Source of the DNA: an uncultured Pelagibacteraceae bacterium | GTDB taxonomy: Bacteria; Pseudomonadota; Alphaproteobacteria; Pelagibacterales; Pelagibacteraceae | Length of the DNA stretch: 63,053 nt | Direction of reading: 5' to 3' | NCBI GenBank assembly: GCA_902592285.1 | Contig: CACJED010000002.1 | Coordinates: forward strand, 1 to 63,053 | Part shown: piece after piece, positions 48,634 to 56,804 of the stretch | How the letters are laid out: each line of letters opens with the position of its first letter | How positions within the stretch are numbered: position 1 is the stretch's first letter | Position numbers and translations under genes: made by a program | Notes under the pieces: generated by a model | What the model was told of the DNA's origin: nothing | What the model saw: only the letters and a program-made list of their open reading frames with translations | Databases searched by the model: none

Positions 48634-48755
48634 TTTTTTTTCTTATACTTTGAAGAATTTTTTTTTTTAGAACTAAATCTGTTATTAGCCATATTGTTTC
48701 TATGTTTTGCAAAAGCTTGTTTCTGTGCTTGTTTCATTGCTCTTTTTGAAGACAT
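48630..48755 (-). CDS. Small basic protein, 41 residues, unknown function
   Basis: MSSKRAMKQAQKQAFAKHRN begins a 41-residue frame that continues NMANNRFSSKKKNSS and ends YKKKN. It is very rich in Lys, Arg, Gln and Asn with no hydrophobic segment, so it may bind RNA, DNA or the ribosome. It begins six bases after the histidine-phosphatase stop on the same strand, and its end overlaps the convergent secreted-protein gene by four bases. Too short for a confident call, but start context and packing support it. Confidence 0.5.
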   Translation of the reverse strand: MSSKRAMKQAQKQAFAKHRNNMANNRFSSKKKNSSKYKKKN

Positions 48756-48761
48756 TATGTT

Positions 48762-49319
48762 TTAATAGTTTATTTTTATACTTCCTACCACATTAAAATT
48801 TTTATCAGAAACAACTATTTCACCTGATGATGGGGCATAATTTAAAACTTCAGATATTAATACATAATGAGTAACTAAAATTAAATTTTTATCATTTTTT
48901 AATTTTTTAACATAATCATTTAACATTTTAATTTGCTTGTCTTTATTTTTTTCATATTTAGAGCTGTAAAAAGAATTTAAGAAACTATTTGTAGAAAAAT
49001 TTTTGAAAGCGATTTTAGCTGTATCTTTGCACCTGCACCATTCACTTGATAAAACTTTATCTATTTTAATTTCATTTTTTAAAAAAAATTCACCAATATT
49101 TTTCGCTTGTTCTCTTCCCTCTTCATTTAAATTTCTCTGTGTAGAACAATCATTTAAATTGAAATTGTCAGGATCTCCACCTCCAGGTGCATACGCATGT
49201 CTAATAAATATTAATTTTCCACCATACTCTAGTTGATTTAATAAATTTTTATTTAAATCTGCTTTGCTGAGTGTAGTTAAAGATATAAGTATTATTATTA
49301 ATAATTTTATAATTTTCAT
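48762..49319 (-). CDS. Secreted histidine phosphatase superfamily protein
   Basis: 185 residues with a signal peptide (MKIIKLLIIILISLTTLSKA) and a phosphoglycerate-mutase-like domain. The catalytic Arg40-His41 is in IFIRHAYAPGGGDPD, Arg96 in SSEWCRCKDTA, and the second His151 in LVTHYVLI. These are the complete active-site residues for a phosphohistidine-type hydrolase, so it is probably an active periplasmic phosphatase. The substrate is unknown; release of phosphate from organic esters is one possibility. Its ATG is two bases from the divergent uracil-DNA glycosylase ATG. Confidence 0.85.
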   Translation of the reverse strand: MKIIKLLIIILISLTTLSKADLNKNLLNQLEYGGKLIFIRHAYAPGGGDPDNFNLNDCSTQRNLNEEGREQAKNIGEFFLKNEIKIDKVLSSEWCRCKDTAKIAFKNFSTNSFLNSFYSSKYEKNKDKQIKMLNDYVKKLKNDKNLILVTHYVLISEVLNYAPSSGEIVVSDKNFNVVGSIKINY

Positions 49320-49321
49320 TT

Positions 49322-50002
49322 ATGGATATTAAATTAAATAATTTAAACAAAACAATAATTAACTGTAAAAAATGTCCTAGACTTGTAAAATTTATTAAAA
49401 AAGTCAGTAGTGAAAAAAGAAAACAGAATATTAATGAAATTTACTGGGGTAAACCTGTTCCAGGATTTGGAGATTTAGAATCAAAATTAGCTATTATTGG
49501 TCTTGCACCTGCTGCTCATGGAGGTACAAGAACTGGAAGAGCATTCACTGGAGATAAATCCGGAGATTTTTTGTTTAAATGCTTGCATGAAGTTGGAATT
49601 TCAAATTCTCCAATTTCAAAAAATTTAAATGATAATTTAAAATTAAAATCTACCTACATTACCAATATTTTAAAATGTGTACCTCCACAGGACAAGCCGC
49701 TTACTAATGAAATTTTAAACTGCTCACATTTTTTTGACGAAGAAATTTTGAATTTAAAAAAGCTTAATGTAATAGTTGCATTGGGTAAAGTTGCTTTTGA
49801 TAATTGTACAAAACTATATAAACAAAAATTTAATATAAAAAAAAAATTTACTTTTAAGCACGGTAAAACAGAATTACTACCAAATGGTTTAATAATATTA
49901 TCATGCTATCATCCAAGTCCTAGAAACGTTAATACGAAACTAATTACAAATAAAATGATGGTAAATCTATTTAAAAAAGCAAAAAAACTAGCTAAGTTTT
50001 AA
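49322..50002 (+). CDS. Uracil-DNA glycosylase, family 5 (UDGb) type
   Basis: Removes uracil and other deaminated bases from DNA. The 226 residues have four cysteines placed to hold a 4Fe-4S cluster (Cys15, Cys18, Cys119, Cys134), motif GLAPAAHGGTRTGRAFTGD (60-78) and the second motif with His197 in YHPSPRNVN. The alanine-rich first motif lacking the usual polar catalytic residue is typical of family 5, which acts on hypoxanthine as well as uracil. It starts two bases from a divergent gene and its 3' end overlaps ybgC by 11 bases. Confidence 0.88.
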   Translation: MDIKLNNLNKTIINCKKCPRLVKFIKKVSSEKRKQNINEIYWGKPVPGFGDLESKLAIIGLAPAAHGGTRTGRAFTGDKSGDFLFKCLHEVGISNSPISKNLNDNLKLKSTYITNILKCVPPQDKPLTNEILNCSHFFDEEILNLKKLNVIVALGKVAFDNCTKLYKQKFNIKKKFTFKHGKTELLPNGLIILSCYHPSPRNVNTKLITNKMMVNLFKKAKKLAKF

Positions 50003-50414
50003 TTGTATCACAGAAATAAGGTTTAAATTTTGAGTATATTTCATCTGGAATTTTCATTGGCTTGCTTTCTTTATTAACAAAAACTAAATGCACTTGAGCT
50101 TCAACAATTGTATCTTCACCTTTTGTAATAATTTGGTTCATAAAAAAGGAGGTTTTGGTTATTGATTTTACGAAAGATCTTATTTTTAATTCATCCTCTA
50201 AATGAGCTGATTTTTTATACTCAATATTGCAAGACTTAACAATTATCAAAGAATTGAATTGATCTTGAATCTTTTTATTACTAAAGCCAATTGAAAATAA
50301 AGCCTCAGTTCTAGCTCTTTCTAAATACTTTAAATAGTTAGCATAATAAACCACCCCACCAGCGTCTGTATCTTCATAATAAACTTTTATCTTATAGAAA
50401 AAATTTTCATGCAT
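49992..50414 (-). CDS. ybgC: YbgC-type acyl-CoA thioesterase
   Basis: A 140-residue hot-dog thioesterase. The motif YYEDTDAGGVVYYANYLKYL (12-31) with catalytic Asp17 and the following ERARTEAL are diagnostic. Family members act on acyl-CoA or acyl-ACP and are often linked to the tol-pal operon; here tol-pal is not adjacent. It converges on the glycosylase gene with an 11-base overlap. Confidence 0.92.
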   Translation of the reverse strand: MHENFFYKIKVYYEDTDAGGVVYYANYLKYLERARTEALFSIGFSNKKIQDQFNSLIIVKSCNIEYKKSAHLEDELKIRSFVKSITKTSFFMNQIITKGEDTIVEAQVHLVFVNKESKPMKIPDEIYSKFKPYFCDTIKT

Positions 50415-50438
50415 AAAAAAGATTATATCAAATAATAA

Positions 50439-51089
50439 TTAATTCTCTGAAAAATATATATTCTGGTAATAAGCTATAGCCTTCATTTTTGAATTATCTG
50501 TATCAGACATTATAGCTAATCCATCTAGTTCATTTACATTTAGATTATGAAACTTTTTGAAATCCTCTTTAACATTAGCTTTGACTGTAACCCATTCATT
50601 TATATTTATTTTAGTGGTAGCTAAAACATTATCTATTGATTTTTTTGTATAAGGACTCGGGGAATTAAAACCAATTTCATTATTACTTGAAAATACATAA
50701 TTTATTGCTCTATTCGAAAGTGGTGTAGCACCTGTTTTTTTGACAGCAAACACTCTGGCAGCAAAATCATGACCTTTTTTTGTATTTTCATTTATTCCTG
50801 GTAAATCTTTTTCTATTTTCCACGTAATATTAATATAGGGAGTTTTGTTCAGATCAATTTTTATCTCTTTACCTAATCCAGAGGCTGCATTATCAGCTAC
50901 AGCCTTTAAAAAATTTCCATTTTCGTTCGATCCAACTGTATAAACAGTATTATTATCAGCTCCCCTGACTTTTCTTACATTTAATTGAGAAAGCTCTTTT
51001 TCAGTAAAATCAAAAATTTTAATTTCATTTGCATTACTTGTACTAACAATGATGAGAGTACTTATAAGGATTTTAATAATAAATTTCAT
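50439..51089 (-). CDS. DUF3047 family secreted protein
   Basis: 216 residues with a signal peptide (MKFIIKILISTLIIVSTSNA). The mature domain contains INITWKIEKDLPG and GHDFAARVFAVKKTGATPL, typical of DUF3047, a beta-sandwich family of unknown function. The ATG at 51089 fits the signal peptide; the longer frame would need a TTG. It lies 24 bases from ybgC on the same strand. It may bind a carbohydrate-like ligand, judging only from the fold class. Confidence 0.8.
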   Translation of the reverse strand: MKFIIKILISTLIIVSTSNANEIKIFDFTEKELSQLNVRKVRGADNNTVYTVGSNENGNFLKAVADNAASGLGKEIKIDLNKTPYINITWKIEKDLPGINENTKKGHDFAARVFAVKKTGATPLSNRAINYVFSSNNEIGFNSPSPYTKKSIDNVLATTKININEWVTVKANVKEDFKKFHNLNVNELDGLAIMSDTDNSKMKAIAYYQNIYFSEN

Positions 51090-51179
51090 TTTATAAATAT
51101 TTTTCAAAAAAATTGTTCATACATGATTTTGACAAAATTTAAACATCCAAAAATCAACTTTTGTGTCTAAAAAATAATT

Positions 51180-51320
51180 ATGAAGACAATTTCCATTTTT
51201 ATCTTGTTAATTTATTGGTCTATCATGATTTTTGCGCCTGTAATGTCTAAAGACCTTAAAATGAGTAGAGCTAAGATTAATAACTTCAAAATTCTAGATC
51301 AAAAACCTAGGAGTCAATAG
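51180..51320 (+). CDS. Possible 46-residue secreted or membrane-anchored peptide
   Basis: ATG at 51180 opens 46 codons: a hydrophobic start (MKTISIFILLIYWSIMIFAP) followed by a polar basic part (SKDLKMSRAKINNFKILDQK). It looks like a signal peptide or single membrane anchor. Its last seven bases overlap the convergent dehydrogenase gene. No family recognised; it could be spurious. Confidence 0.35.
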   Translation: MKTISIFILLIYWSIMIFAPVMSKDLKMSRAKINNFKILDQKPRSQ

Positions 51321-52066
51321 GTAGAACGACCACCACTAATATCAAAAACTGCTGCTGTAGAAAAAGTATTTTCTTCAGAGGAAAGCCAGCAAATTAAAGA
51401 AGTAAACTCTTCTACCTCTAAAAATCTACCTCTGGGCACTTTTGATAGCATTCTTTGGACATGTTCTTTAGTCATTTGATCTAAAATTCTGGTTTTGGCT
51501 CCAGCTGGTGTTACTGCGTTTACAGCTATATTCTTATCAGCTAGCTCTTTTCCAAGGGATTTTGTTAATCCTATTGCTCCAGCTTTGCCTACGCTATAGG
51601 CACTAGCATTTGCATTTCCATCTTTTCCTGCAACTGAAGCTACATTTACAATTCTACCATAATTATTTGAGATCATATTCGGAATTACGGCTTTACAACA
51701 ATAAAAAGTGCCCATTAAATTGATTTCAACAACTTTTTTCCACATCTTAATATCATAATCCCACAACGACGCTGTAGGACCAGTTATACCCGCATTGTTT
51801 ATAAGAATATCAATTTTCGAATTTTTTGTGATTTCTTTTACATTTTTCTCAACTTCTAAATAATTAGATACATCAACAACACTTGCAGTTAAATTTTTAT
51901 TATTTAAATCTTTAAAAGCTTTTTCTAAAGCTTTAGAATCATTATCCCATATAAACACATTAGCACCAGATTTTAAAAATCTTTTGGAAATATCTAAACC
52001 AAATCCTTGGGCTCCACCTGTTATAATCGCATTTCTATTTTTAAAATCATAAGCTATTTTTTCCAT
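51314..52066 (-). CDS. Short-chain dehydrogenase/reductase
   Basis: A 250-residue classical SDR using NAD(P). The cofactor loop is TGGAQGFG (16-23), NNAG is at 90-93, and the catalytic residues are Ser144, Tyr157 and Lys161 (YSVGK). Overall similarity is to 3-oxoacyl-ACP reductase or sugar-alcohol dehydrogenase types; the substrate cannot be read from sequence. It is the last gene of the TRAP/NCS1 run, four bases after the permease, so it probably oxidises an imported compound. Confidence 0.9.
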   Translation of the reverse strand: MEKIAYDFKNRNAIITGGAQGFGLDISKRFLKSGANVFIWDNDSKALEKAFKDLNNKNLTASVVDVSNYLEVEKNVKEITKNSKIDILINNAGITGPTASLWDYDIKMWKKVVEINLMGTFYCCKAVIPNMISNNYGRIVNVASVAGKDGNANASAYSVGKAGAIGLTKSLGKELADKNIAVNAVTPAGAKTRILDQMTKEHVQRMLSKVPRGRFLEVEEFTSLICWLSSEENTFSTAAVFDISGGRSTY

Positions 52067-52070
52067 AAAA

Positions 52071-53528
52071 CTATTCTTTTGCTAACAAATAATAAGTCAG
52101 AGCAGCTGTAAAAGCACCTATAATCCATGAGAGTGATTGAAGGAACATCAGATTAGAATTCCAAATTGTTGAAGCAGAAAAAATAAAACCTATAAATATA
52201 GAATAAACAGCTTTTATATGCCATCCTCCAGTGTAATAATAAACACCATTTTTATCTAATGAATAAATATCTTTATTATTCAATTTACTTTTCTTGATGA
52301 AATAAAAATCTGAAATCATAACTCCAAATAATGGACCAAAAAATGCTTCAAAAGTATCAATAAAAGATAAAATTCCTATTTGGCTTAAATAAGTTAACCA
52401 AAATATCCCTACTACAAAACCAATAATAGTAATTATTAAGCCTGCACTTTTAATAGATAAAGAAAAAGGAAAAAAATTAATTAAAGTATATTGTGAAGGA
52501 ATAAAATTAGTTATTAGATTAGTTGAAACTGATGCTATAATTATAAAAATCAAAGCTAAAATTATAATTAGAAGATTATCTAATTTTCCAATTATATCTG
52601 TAGGATTAGTAAGTATCCTTGACAAATTCTCAGGATTTTGCTTGAGAAAGGCATCCATACCAGAAACAATAAATAATGAAAAAAATGAAAAAATTATCAA
52701 ATTTAAAAGTAAACTTAAATTTCCTTTTTTTAGTTGATTAGTATTTTTTACATATCTTGAAAAATCTCCAAAACTTAAAATTACAATGGAAAAATAAGCG
52801 AATATAGTGCTAGCAACTGTAATTAATGGATTAATATTATTTTTGTCTAAAAAATTTGATAAATTTAATGTGCTTAAAAAAGCTTTAGAAGTAAATTTAA
52901 CATCATTTAATAAGACAGACAAAAAGAAAAATAACATACCAAGATAGACTACAGTAGCTGAAAAAATAATAATTTTTTTATTAAAATTCATTCCTGCGCT
53001 AAATAAAAATCCTTGAAAAATTATTGATACAAAAATCGCAAACCAATCAATGAAATTCATTCCCAAGAAAAAAATTAAGAAAATCTGTTGATCAAGTAAT
53101 GCAGGATCAAATGAAAAAATTGCAATTCTTATTAAATAACTTAAAGCTTTTGATAAAAAATATGTTTGAATTCCGAATAAAAAAACACCAACAAAAAATC
53201 TTATGAGACCAAAGTATTTTGCACCTTTAATACCTAAAGATGATCTTAATGATACAATAAAAGGTAATCCATTTTTTTGTGAGGGCTTTCCTATCAGATT
53301 TGAAAAAAAATAAACTAACAAAGTTCCAATTATTGATCCAAAAAAAACTACAAAAGTATTTAAGTTGTATATTAAATAAAGAGACGCAATTAATGAAAAA
53401 CCAATTATACTTTGTATATTCACTCCCCAATAACAAAATAGAGTTTTCCAATCCCAATTTTTGTCATTTGGATTTACAGAAACTAAATCCCAATTTGCTA
53501 GGTTTTTTTTTAAATTTTGAGGACTCAC
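52071..53528 (-). CDS. NCS1 family nucleobase/vitamin:cation symporter
   Basis: 485 residues with about 12 membrane helices. The start NWDLVSVNPNDKNWDWKTLF with a GxN-type helix 1 (CYWGVNIQSIIGFSL) and the segment GLPFIVSLRSSLGIKGA fit the NCS1 family, which imports cytosine, uracil, hydantoins, thiamine or allantoin with H+ or Na+. The ligand is undetermined. The start is GTG. It lies 25 bases after dctM and four before the SDR gene, apparently in the same operon. Confidence 0.85.
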   Translation of the reverse strand: MSPQNLKKNLANWDLVSVNPNDKNWDWKTLFCYWGVNIQSIIGFSLIASLYLIYNLNTFVVFFGSIIGTLLVYFFSNLIGKPSQKNGLPFIVSLRSSLGIKGAKYFGLIRFFVGVFLFGIQTYFLSKALSYLIRIAIFSFDPALLDQQIFLIFFLGMNFIDWFAIFVSIIFQGFLFSAGMNFNKKIIIFSATVVYLGMLFFFLSVLLNDVKFTSKAFLSTLNLSNFLDKNNINPLITVASTIFAYFSIVILSFGDFSRYVKNTNQLKKGNLSLLLNLIIFSFFSLFIVSGMDAFLKQNPENLSRILTNPTDIIGKLDNLLIIILALIFIIIASVSTNLITNFIPSQYTLINFFPFSLSIKSAGLIITIIGFVVGIFWLTYLSQIGILSFIDTFEAFFGPLFGVMISDFYFIKKSKLNNKDIYSLDKNGVYYYTGGWHIKAVYSIFIGFIFSASTIWNSNLMFLQSLSWIIGAFTAALTYYLLAKE

Positions 53529-53553
53529 TTAACTAATATAAAACTTTAACTTT

Positions 53554-54888
53554 TTACTGTCCATATAAGAGAGTTGGCAACCATAAAGCAATTTTAGGAA
53601 ATATAATAATTAAAACTAAACCAATTACTTGTAATACCATAAATTGCATCATTCCGTAGTATATATCTTTAAGATCCCATTCTGGAACAACACCTTTTAA
53701 AAAATATGCTGAAAGTGCTACAGGTGGAGATAGCCAGGCGGTTTGTAAATTAACAGCGACTAGAATTGCAAACCATGTCAAATTAAAACCTAGCGCCTCA
53801 ACTAATGGTAAAATAATTGGAACAATTATCATTACAATTGGTACCCACTCTAATGGCCATCCAAGTAAAAAAATCATTACCATTATCATTGCAAGTATTA
53901 GATATTTATTCATCTCTAAACCTAATAAAAATTCTGTTAATAAAGTTGGAGTGCCCAATCTTGCAAACACAGCTCCAAAAAAATTTGAAGCTGCAACTAA
54001 AACCATTATTAATGCAGTTATCTCAAGTGTTTTTACTAGAGCCTCTTGTAACTTAGGAAGAGTTAGTTTTTTATAAGCTAATGAAAGTAATAATGCACCC
54101 ATTGCACCACATCCTGCAGCTTCTGTTGGCGTAGCAAAACCAAATAAAATACTCCCTAATGCTGCAAATACCAAAGCTGCAGGTGGAACTAATCCTAAGA
54201 AAAATTCAATCCATACATCTTTCATACTAGCAGCTCTCATATCCTCAGGTATAACTGGTCCTAACTTAGGATTAATCATGCATCTAATTGTAGTGTAGCC
54301 AGCGTATAAACTTGCAAGAAGAATTCCAGGTAAAATAGCTGCTGCAAATAAGTCTATTACTGGAATTTCCATTATCGGTCCCATGACAACTAACATAATA
54401 CTTGGTGGAATTAAAATTCCTAAAGTACCTCCAGCTGTGATGGTTCCAGCTGCAAGCCTAACATCATAACCAGACCTGTTCATAGATTTTGCAGCCATAA
54501 TTCCAAGAATTGTAACTGATGCTCCAACTATGCCAGTTGCTGCAGCAAATATTACAGAAACAAACAAAACAGCATAGTATAGTGAACCTTTAACTTTTGC
54601 TAACATCATTTGGAAAGCTGAAAACAGTCTTTCCATTAAACCAGCTTGTTCCATCATAATTCCCATAAATACAAAGAGTGGTACGGCGGCGAGAGTCTGT
54701 TCTGTCATCACCATAGAAAATTGGAGAGTCATTAAATAGAACACTAATTTTCCAAAACCTAAATAACCAAATACAAAACCTAAAAAAATTAGTGTAAATG
54801 AAATTGGAAACCCAACAAATATTGCGAATAACATTACTCCAACTAATATAAATCCTAGTATTGCTGGATCTATGAACTCAGCTATCAT
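53554..54888 (-). CDS. dctM: TRAP transporter large permease subunit
   Basis: 444 residues with about 12 membrane helices; transports the ligand with a sodium gradient. Family motifs include VPLFVFMGIMMEQAGL, GGTLGILIPPSIMLVVMGP and LQTAWLSPPVALSAYFLKG. It overlaps dctQ by four bases. The sequence belongs with large subunits that pair with DctP proteins of the 2-oxoacid/monocarboxylate group rather than dicarboxylate DctM, judging from the partner. Confidence 0.94.
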   Translation of the reverse strand: MIAEFIDPAILGFILVGVMLFAIFVGFPISFTLIFLGFVFGYLGFGKLVFYLMTLQFSMVMTEQTLAAVPLFVFMGIMMEQAGLMERLFSAFQMMLAKVKGSLYYAVLFVSVIFAAATGIVGASVTILGIMAAKSMNRSGYDVRLAAGTITAGGTLGILIPPSIMLVVMGPIMEIPVIDLFAAAILPGILLASLYAGYTTIRCMINPKLGPVIPEDMRAASMKDVWIEFFLGLVPPAALVFAALGSILFGFATPTEAAGCGAMGALLLSLAYKKLTLPKLQEALVKTLEITALIMVLVAASNFFGAVFARLGTPTLLTEFLLGLEMNKYLILAMIMVMIFLLGWPLEWVPIVMIIVPIILPLVEALGFNLTWFAILVAVNLQTAWLSPPVALSAYFLKGVVPEWDLKDIYYGMMQFMVLQVIGLVLIIIFPKIALWLPTLLYGQ

Positions 54889-55499
54889 TTATTATCTCCA
54901 GGCCATTCTCCTTTTTTGGCGGCCCAATAACTTTTTAATAACTCTGAGATACCTTGAATAAGCAAAAAAATAATTCCTATAAGCAGACAAGTTTTGATTG
55001 GCCACATGTAGGGCATCCAAGTTGTATCCATACCCCTCTCACCTCTTTGAATTGACTCCCCTACAAAACCAATTGTCATATAAAGGAAAACAATTAATCC
55101 TGGAAAATAAAATAAAAGATATAACCAAAAATCTATAATTCCTTGGTTTTTAATTTTAAAATTTCTGTACAAAAAATCAGCTCTTATATGCACTCCTCTA
55201 GAAAGAGCATACCCAGCACCAAGCATAAAAAGTGCTCCATACAAAAAACGACTTATATCATAAGCCCAAATGGTAGGTGCTAAAAATAATTTTCTTGCAA
55301 GAACTTCGTAAGTCATTGCAAAGATTAATGGCATTAATATCCAACAAACAATATTACCAATCCATTTACTAAATTTATCAATATTTGTAATTGATTTCGC
55401 CATCCATAATGGCATATCATCTGGCATTTTTCCTGAACCACCTCGCCTTTCGGCAATCATTTCATCTGAGGTATCTAGTTTGACTGGTTCGTCTGCCAT
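54885..55499 (-). CDS. dctQ: TRAP transporter small permease subunit
   Basis: 204 residues with four membrane helices after a polar N-terminal extension of about 40 residues (with SGKMPDDMPLW). Family features are MTYEVLARKLFLAPTIWAYD and LSRGVHIRADFLYR. It starts after the hairpin that follows dctP and overlaps dctM by four bases. Confidence 0.92.
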   Translation of the reverse strand: MADEPVKLDTSDEMIAERRGGSGKMPDDMPLWMAKSITNIDKFSKWIGNIVCWILMPLIFAMTYEVLARKLFLAPTIWAYDISRFLYGALFMLGAGYALSRGVHIRADFLYRNFKIKNQGIIDFWLYLLFYFPGLIVFLYMTIGFVGESIQRGERGMDTTWMPYMWPIKTCLLIGIIFLLIQGISELLKSYWAAKKGEWPGDNK

Positions 55500-55510
55500 A
55501 AAATTCTAGT

Positions 55511-55544
55511 TAAAAAAATAAGAGCGGACTTTAAAGTCCGCTCT
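55511..55544 (-). terminator. Intrinsic terminator/attenuator between dctP and dctQ
   Basis: A perfect 12+12 inverted repeat at 55521-55544 (arm AGAGCGGACTTT) is followed on the minus strand by TATTTTTTTA. It is the best rho-independent terminator in the window. Placed 24 bases after the dctP stop and before dctQ-dctM, it would let most transcripts end after dctP and also protect its mRNA 3' end, giving an excess of binding protein over permease. Confidence 0.88.
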
Positions 55545-55568
55545 AATTAAATCAAGATTTATTACTAA

Positions 55569-56663
55569 TTACTTTAATGTTGCTGCGTGAGCCATTCCTA
55601 GCTTCGCATTAGACATTTGAGCACCACTCCAGAATGGAACAGCTATATCAGCAAATTCTTTCATTGAATTATAAACTTCATTAAAAAATGCATTTTCTTT
55701 TGCATTTTTATTTAAAGAAGCTTTTGCTGCAGCCATATACTCTGTGAAATAATCTGAAGGTGTATCTTCTAAAATTACTCCATGTTTTGTAGTTAACTCT
55801 TGTAATGCTTTTCCATTTTCATAGATTCTGTAACTTAAAGATTTAGCTAATGATGCATTAGCAGCAACTTCAAGAGACTTCTTCTCATGATCAGTCATAG
55901 CATTATAAGTTTTTCCTGTAATATAAAAGTCAGCATTTACGACTACTTGGTGTAAACCTTGTAGGTAATAATGCTTTAATACTTTTTGAAAACCAAACGT
56001 TAAATCAGGTTTTGGACAACACCATTCAGCAGCATCGATAGTTCCTGCCTCTAAAGCTGGTAAAATATCTCCACCACCCATAGCTACAGAAGCGATTCCG
56101 ATGTCTTTATAAGTTTGTCCTGGGATTCCAGGAGGAGTTCTGAATTTATATTTTCTAAAGTCAGCCATGTCTTTAATTGGTTTTGGAAACCAACCTAAAG
56201 CTTCTGGTCCAACAGGTTGAATCATAAATCCTTTGATATCTCTGCCCATCTCTTTCCACAATTGGTCGTACAATTCTTTACCACCACCATATTGGAACCA
56301 CGATAAGAATGCTATATTGTCGATACCAACTCCACCACCAGCTACTGGCGAACCAAATAACATAGCAGCAGGATGGTCACCTGACCAATAGTGTGTCCAA
56401 GCGAATCCACAATCAATTAAACCTTTGTCGACTGCGTCTAATGTTTCTTTAACTCCAACAACAGCACCAGCAGGTAAAATTTCAAATTTTAAAGAACCAC
56501 TTGTTAAAGTTGTAACAGTGTCAGTAAAGTCTTTTAACATTTTAACTTCATCAGCTTTAGTGTTAAGAACTGTCTGACATTTTAGTGTTTTTGCTGCATT
56601 AGCGTTAGATATAAATCCAATTACTAAAAGCGAAGCAAATAACATTGAAATGATTTTTTTCAT
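55569..56663 (-). CDS. dctP: TRAP transporter substrate-binding protein, TakP-like
   Basis: Periplasmic ligand-binding protein, 364 residues, with a signal peptide (about 1-23, ending SNANA). Arg175 in KFRTPPG is the residue that usually binds the carboxylate of the ligand. GGGDILPALEAGTIDAAEW (197-214) resembles TakP, which binds 2-oxoacids such as pyruvate, so a small monocarboxylate or 2-oxoacid is the likely ligand (inference). A good ribosome binding site (GAGAGGGA) precedes the ATG, unusual in this window, and fits high expression. First gene of the operon. Confidence 0.93.
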   Translation of the reverse strand: MKKIISMLFASLLVIGFISNANAAKTLKCQTVLNTKADEVKMLKDFTDTVTTLTSGSLKFEILPAGAVVGVKETLDAVDKGLIDCGFAWTHYWSGDHPAAMLFGSPVAGGGVGIDNIAFLSWFQYGGGKELYDQLWKEMGRDIKGFMIQPVGPEALGWFPKPIKDMADFRKYKFRTPPGIPGQTYKDIGIASVAMGGGDILPALEAGTIDAAEWCCPKPDLTFGFQKVLKHYYLQGLHQVVVNADFYITGKTYNAMTDHEKKSLEVAANASLAKSLSYRIYENGKALQELTTKHGVILEDTPSDYFTEYMAAAKASLNKNAKENAFFNEVYNSMKEFADIAVPFWSGAQMSNAKLGMAHAATLK

Positions 56664-56804
56664 TTATTTTCCCTCTCTTTATTTTTTAAAAATGAAACCT
56701 AATCAAAAATTAGAATCTAAAACAAGTGTTAATATTGAATTATTTGGTATTTTGTTCATAAAAGTTACAAAAAAAAAATTTTTAATTTATAACAGTTCTA
56801 ATTA

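Noticed and set aside
56664..56804. Possible riboswitch in the dctP/GMC divergent gap
   Set aside because: The region is AT-rich with A and T tracts and no stable GC-containing stems; only promoter-like elements are visible.
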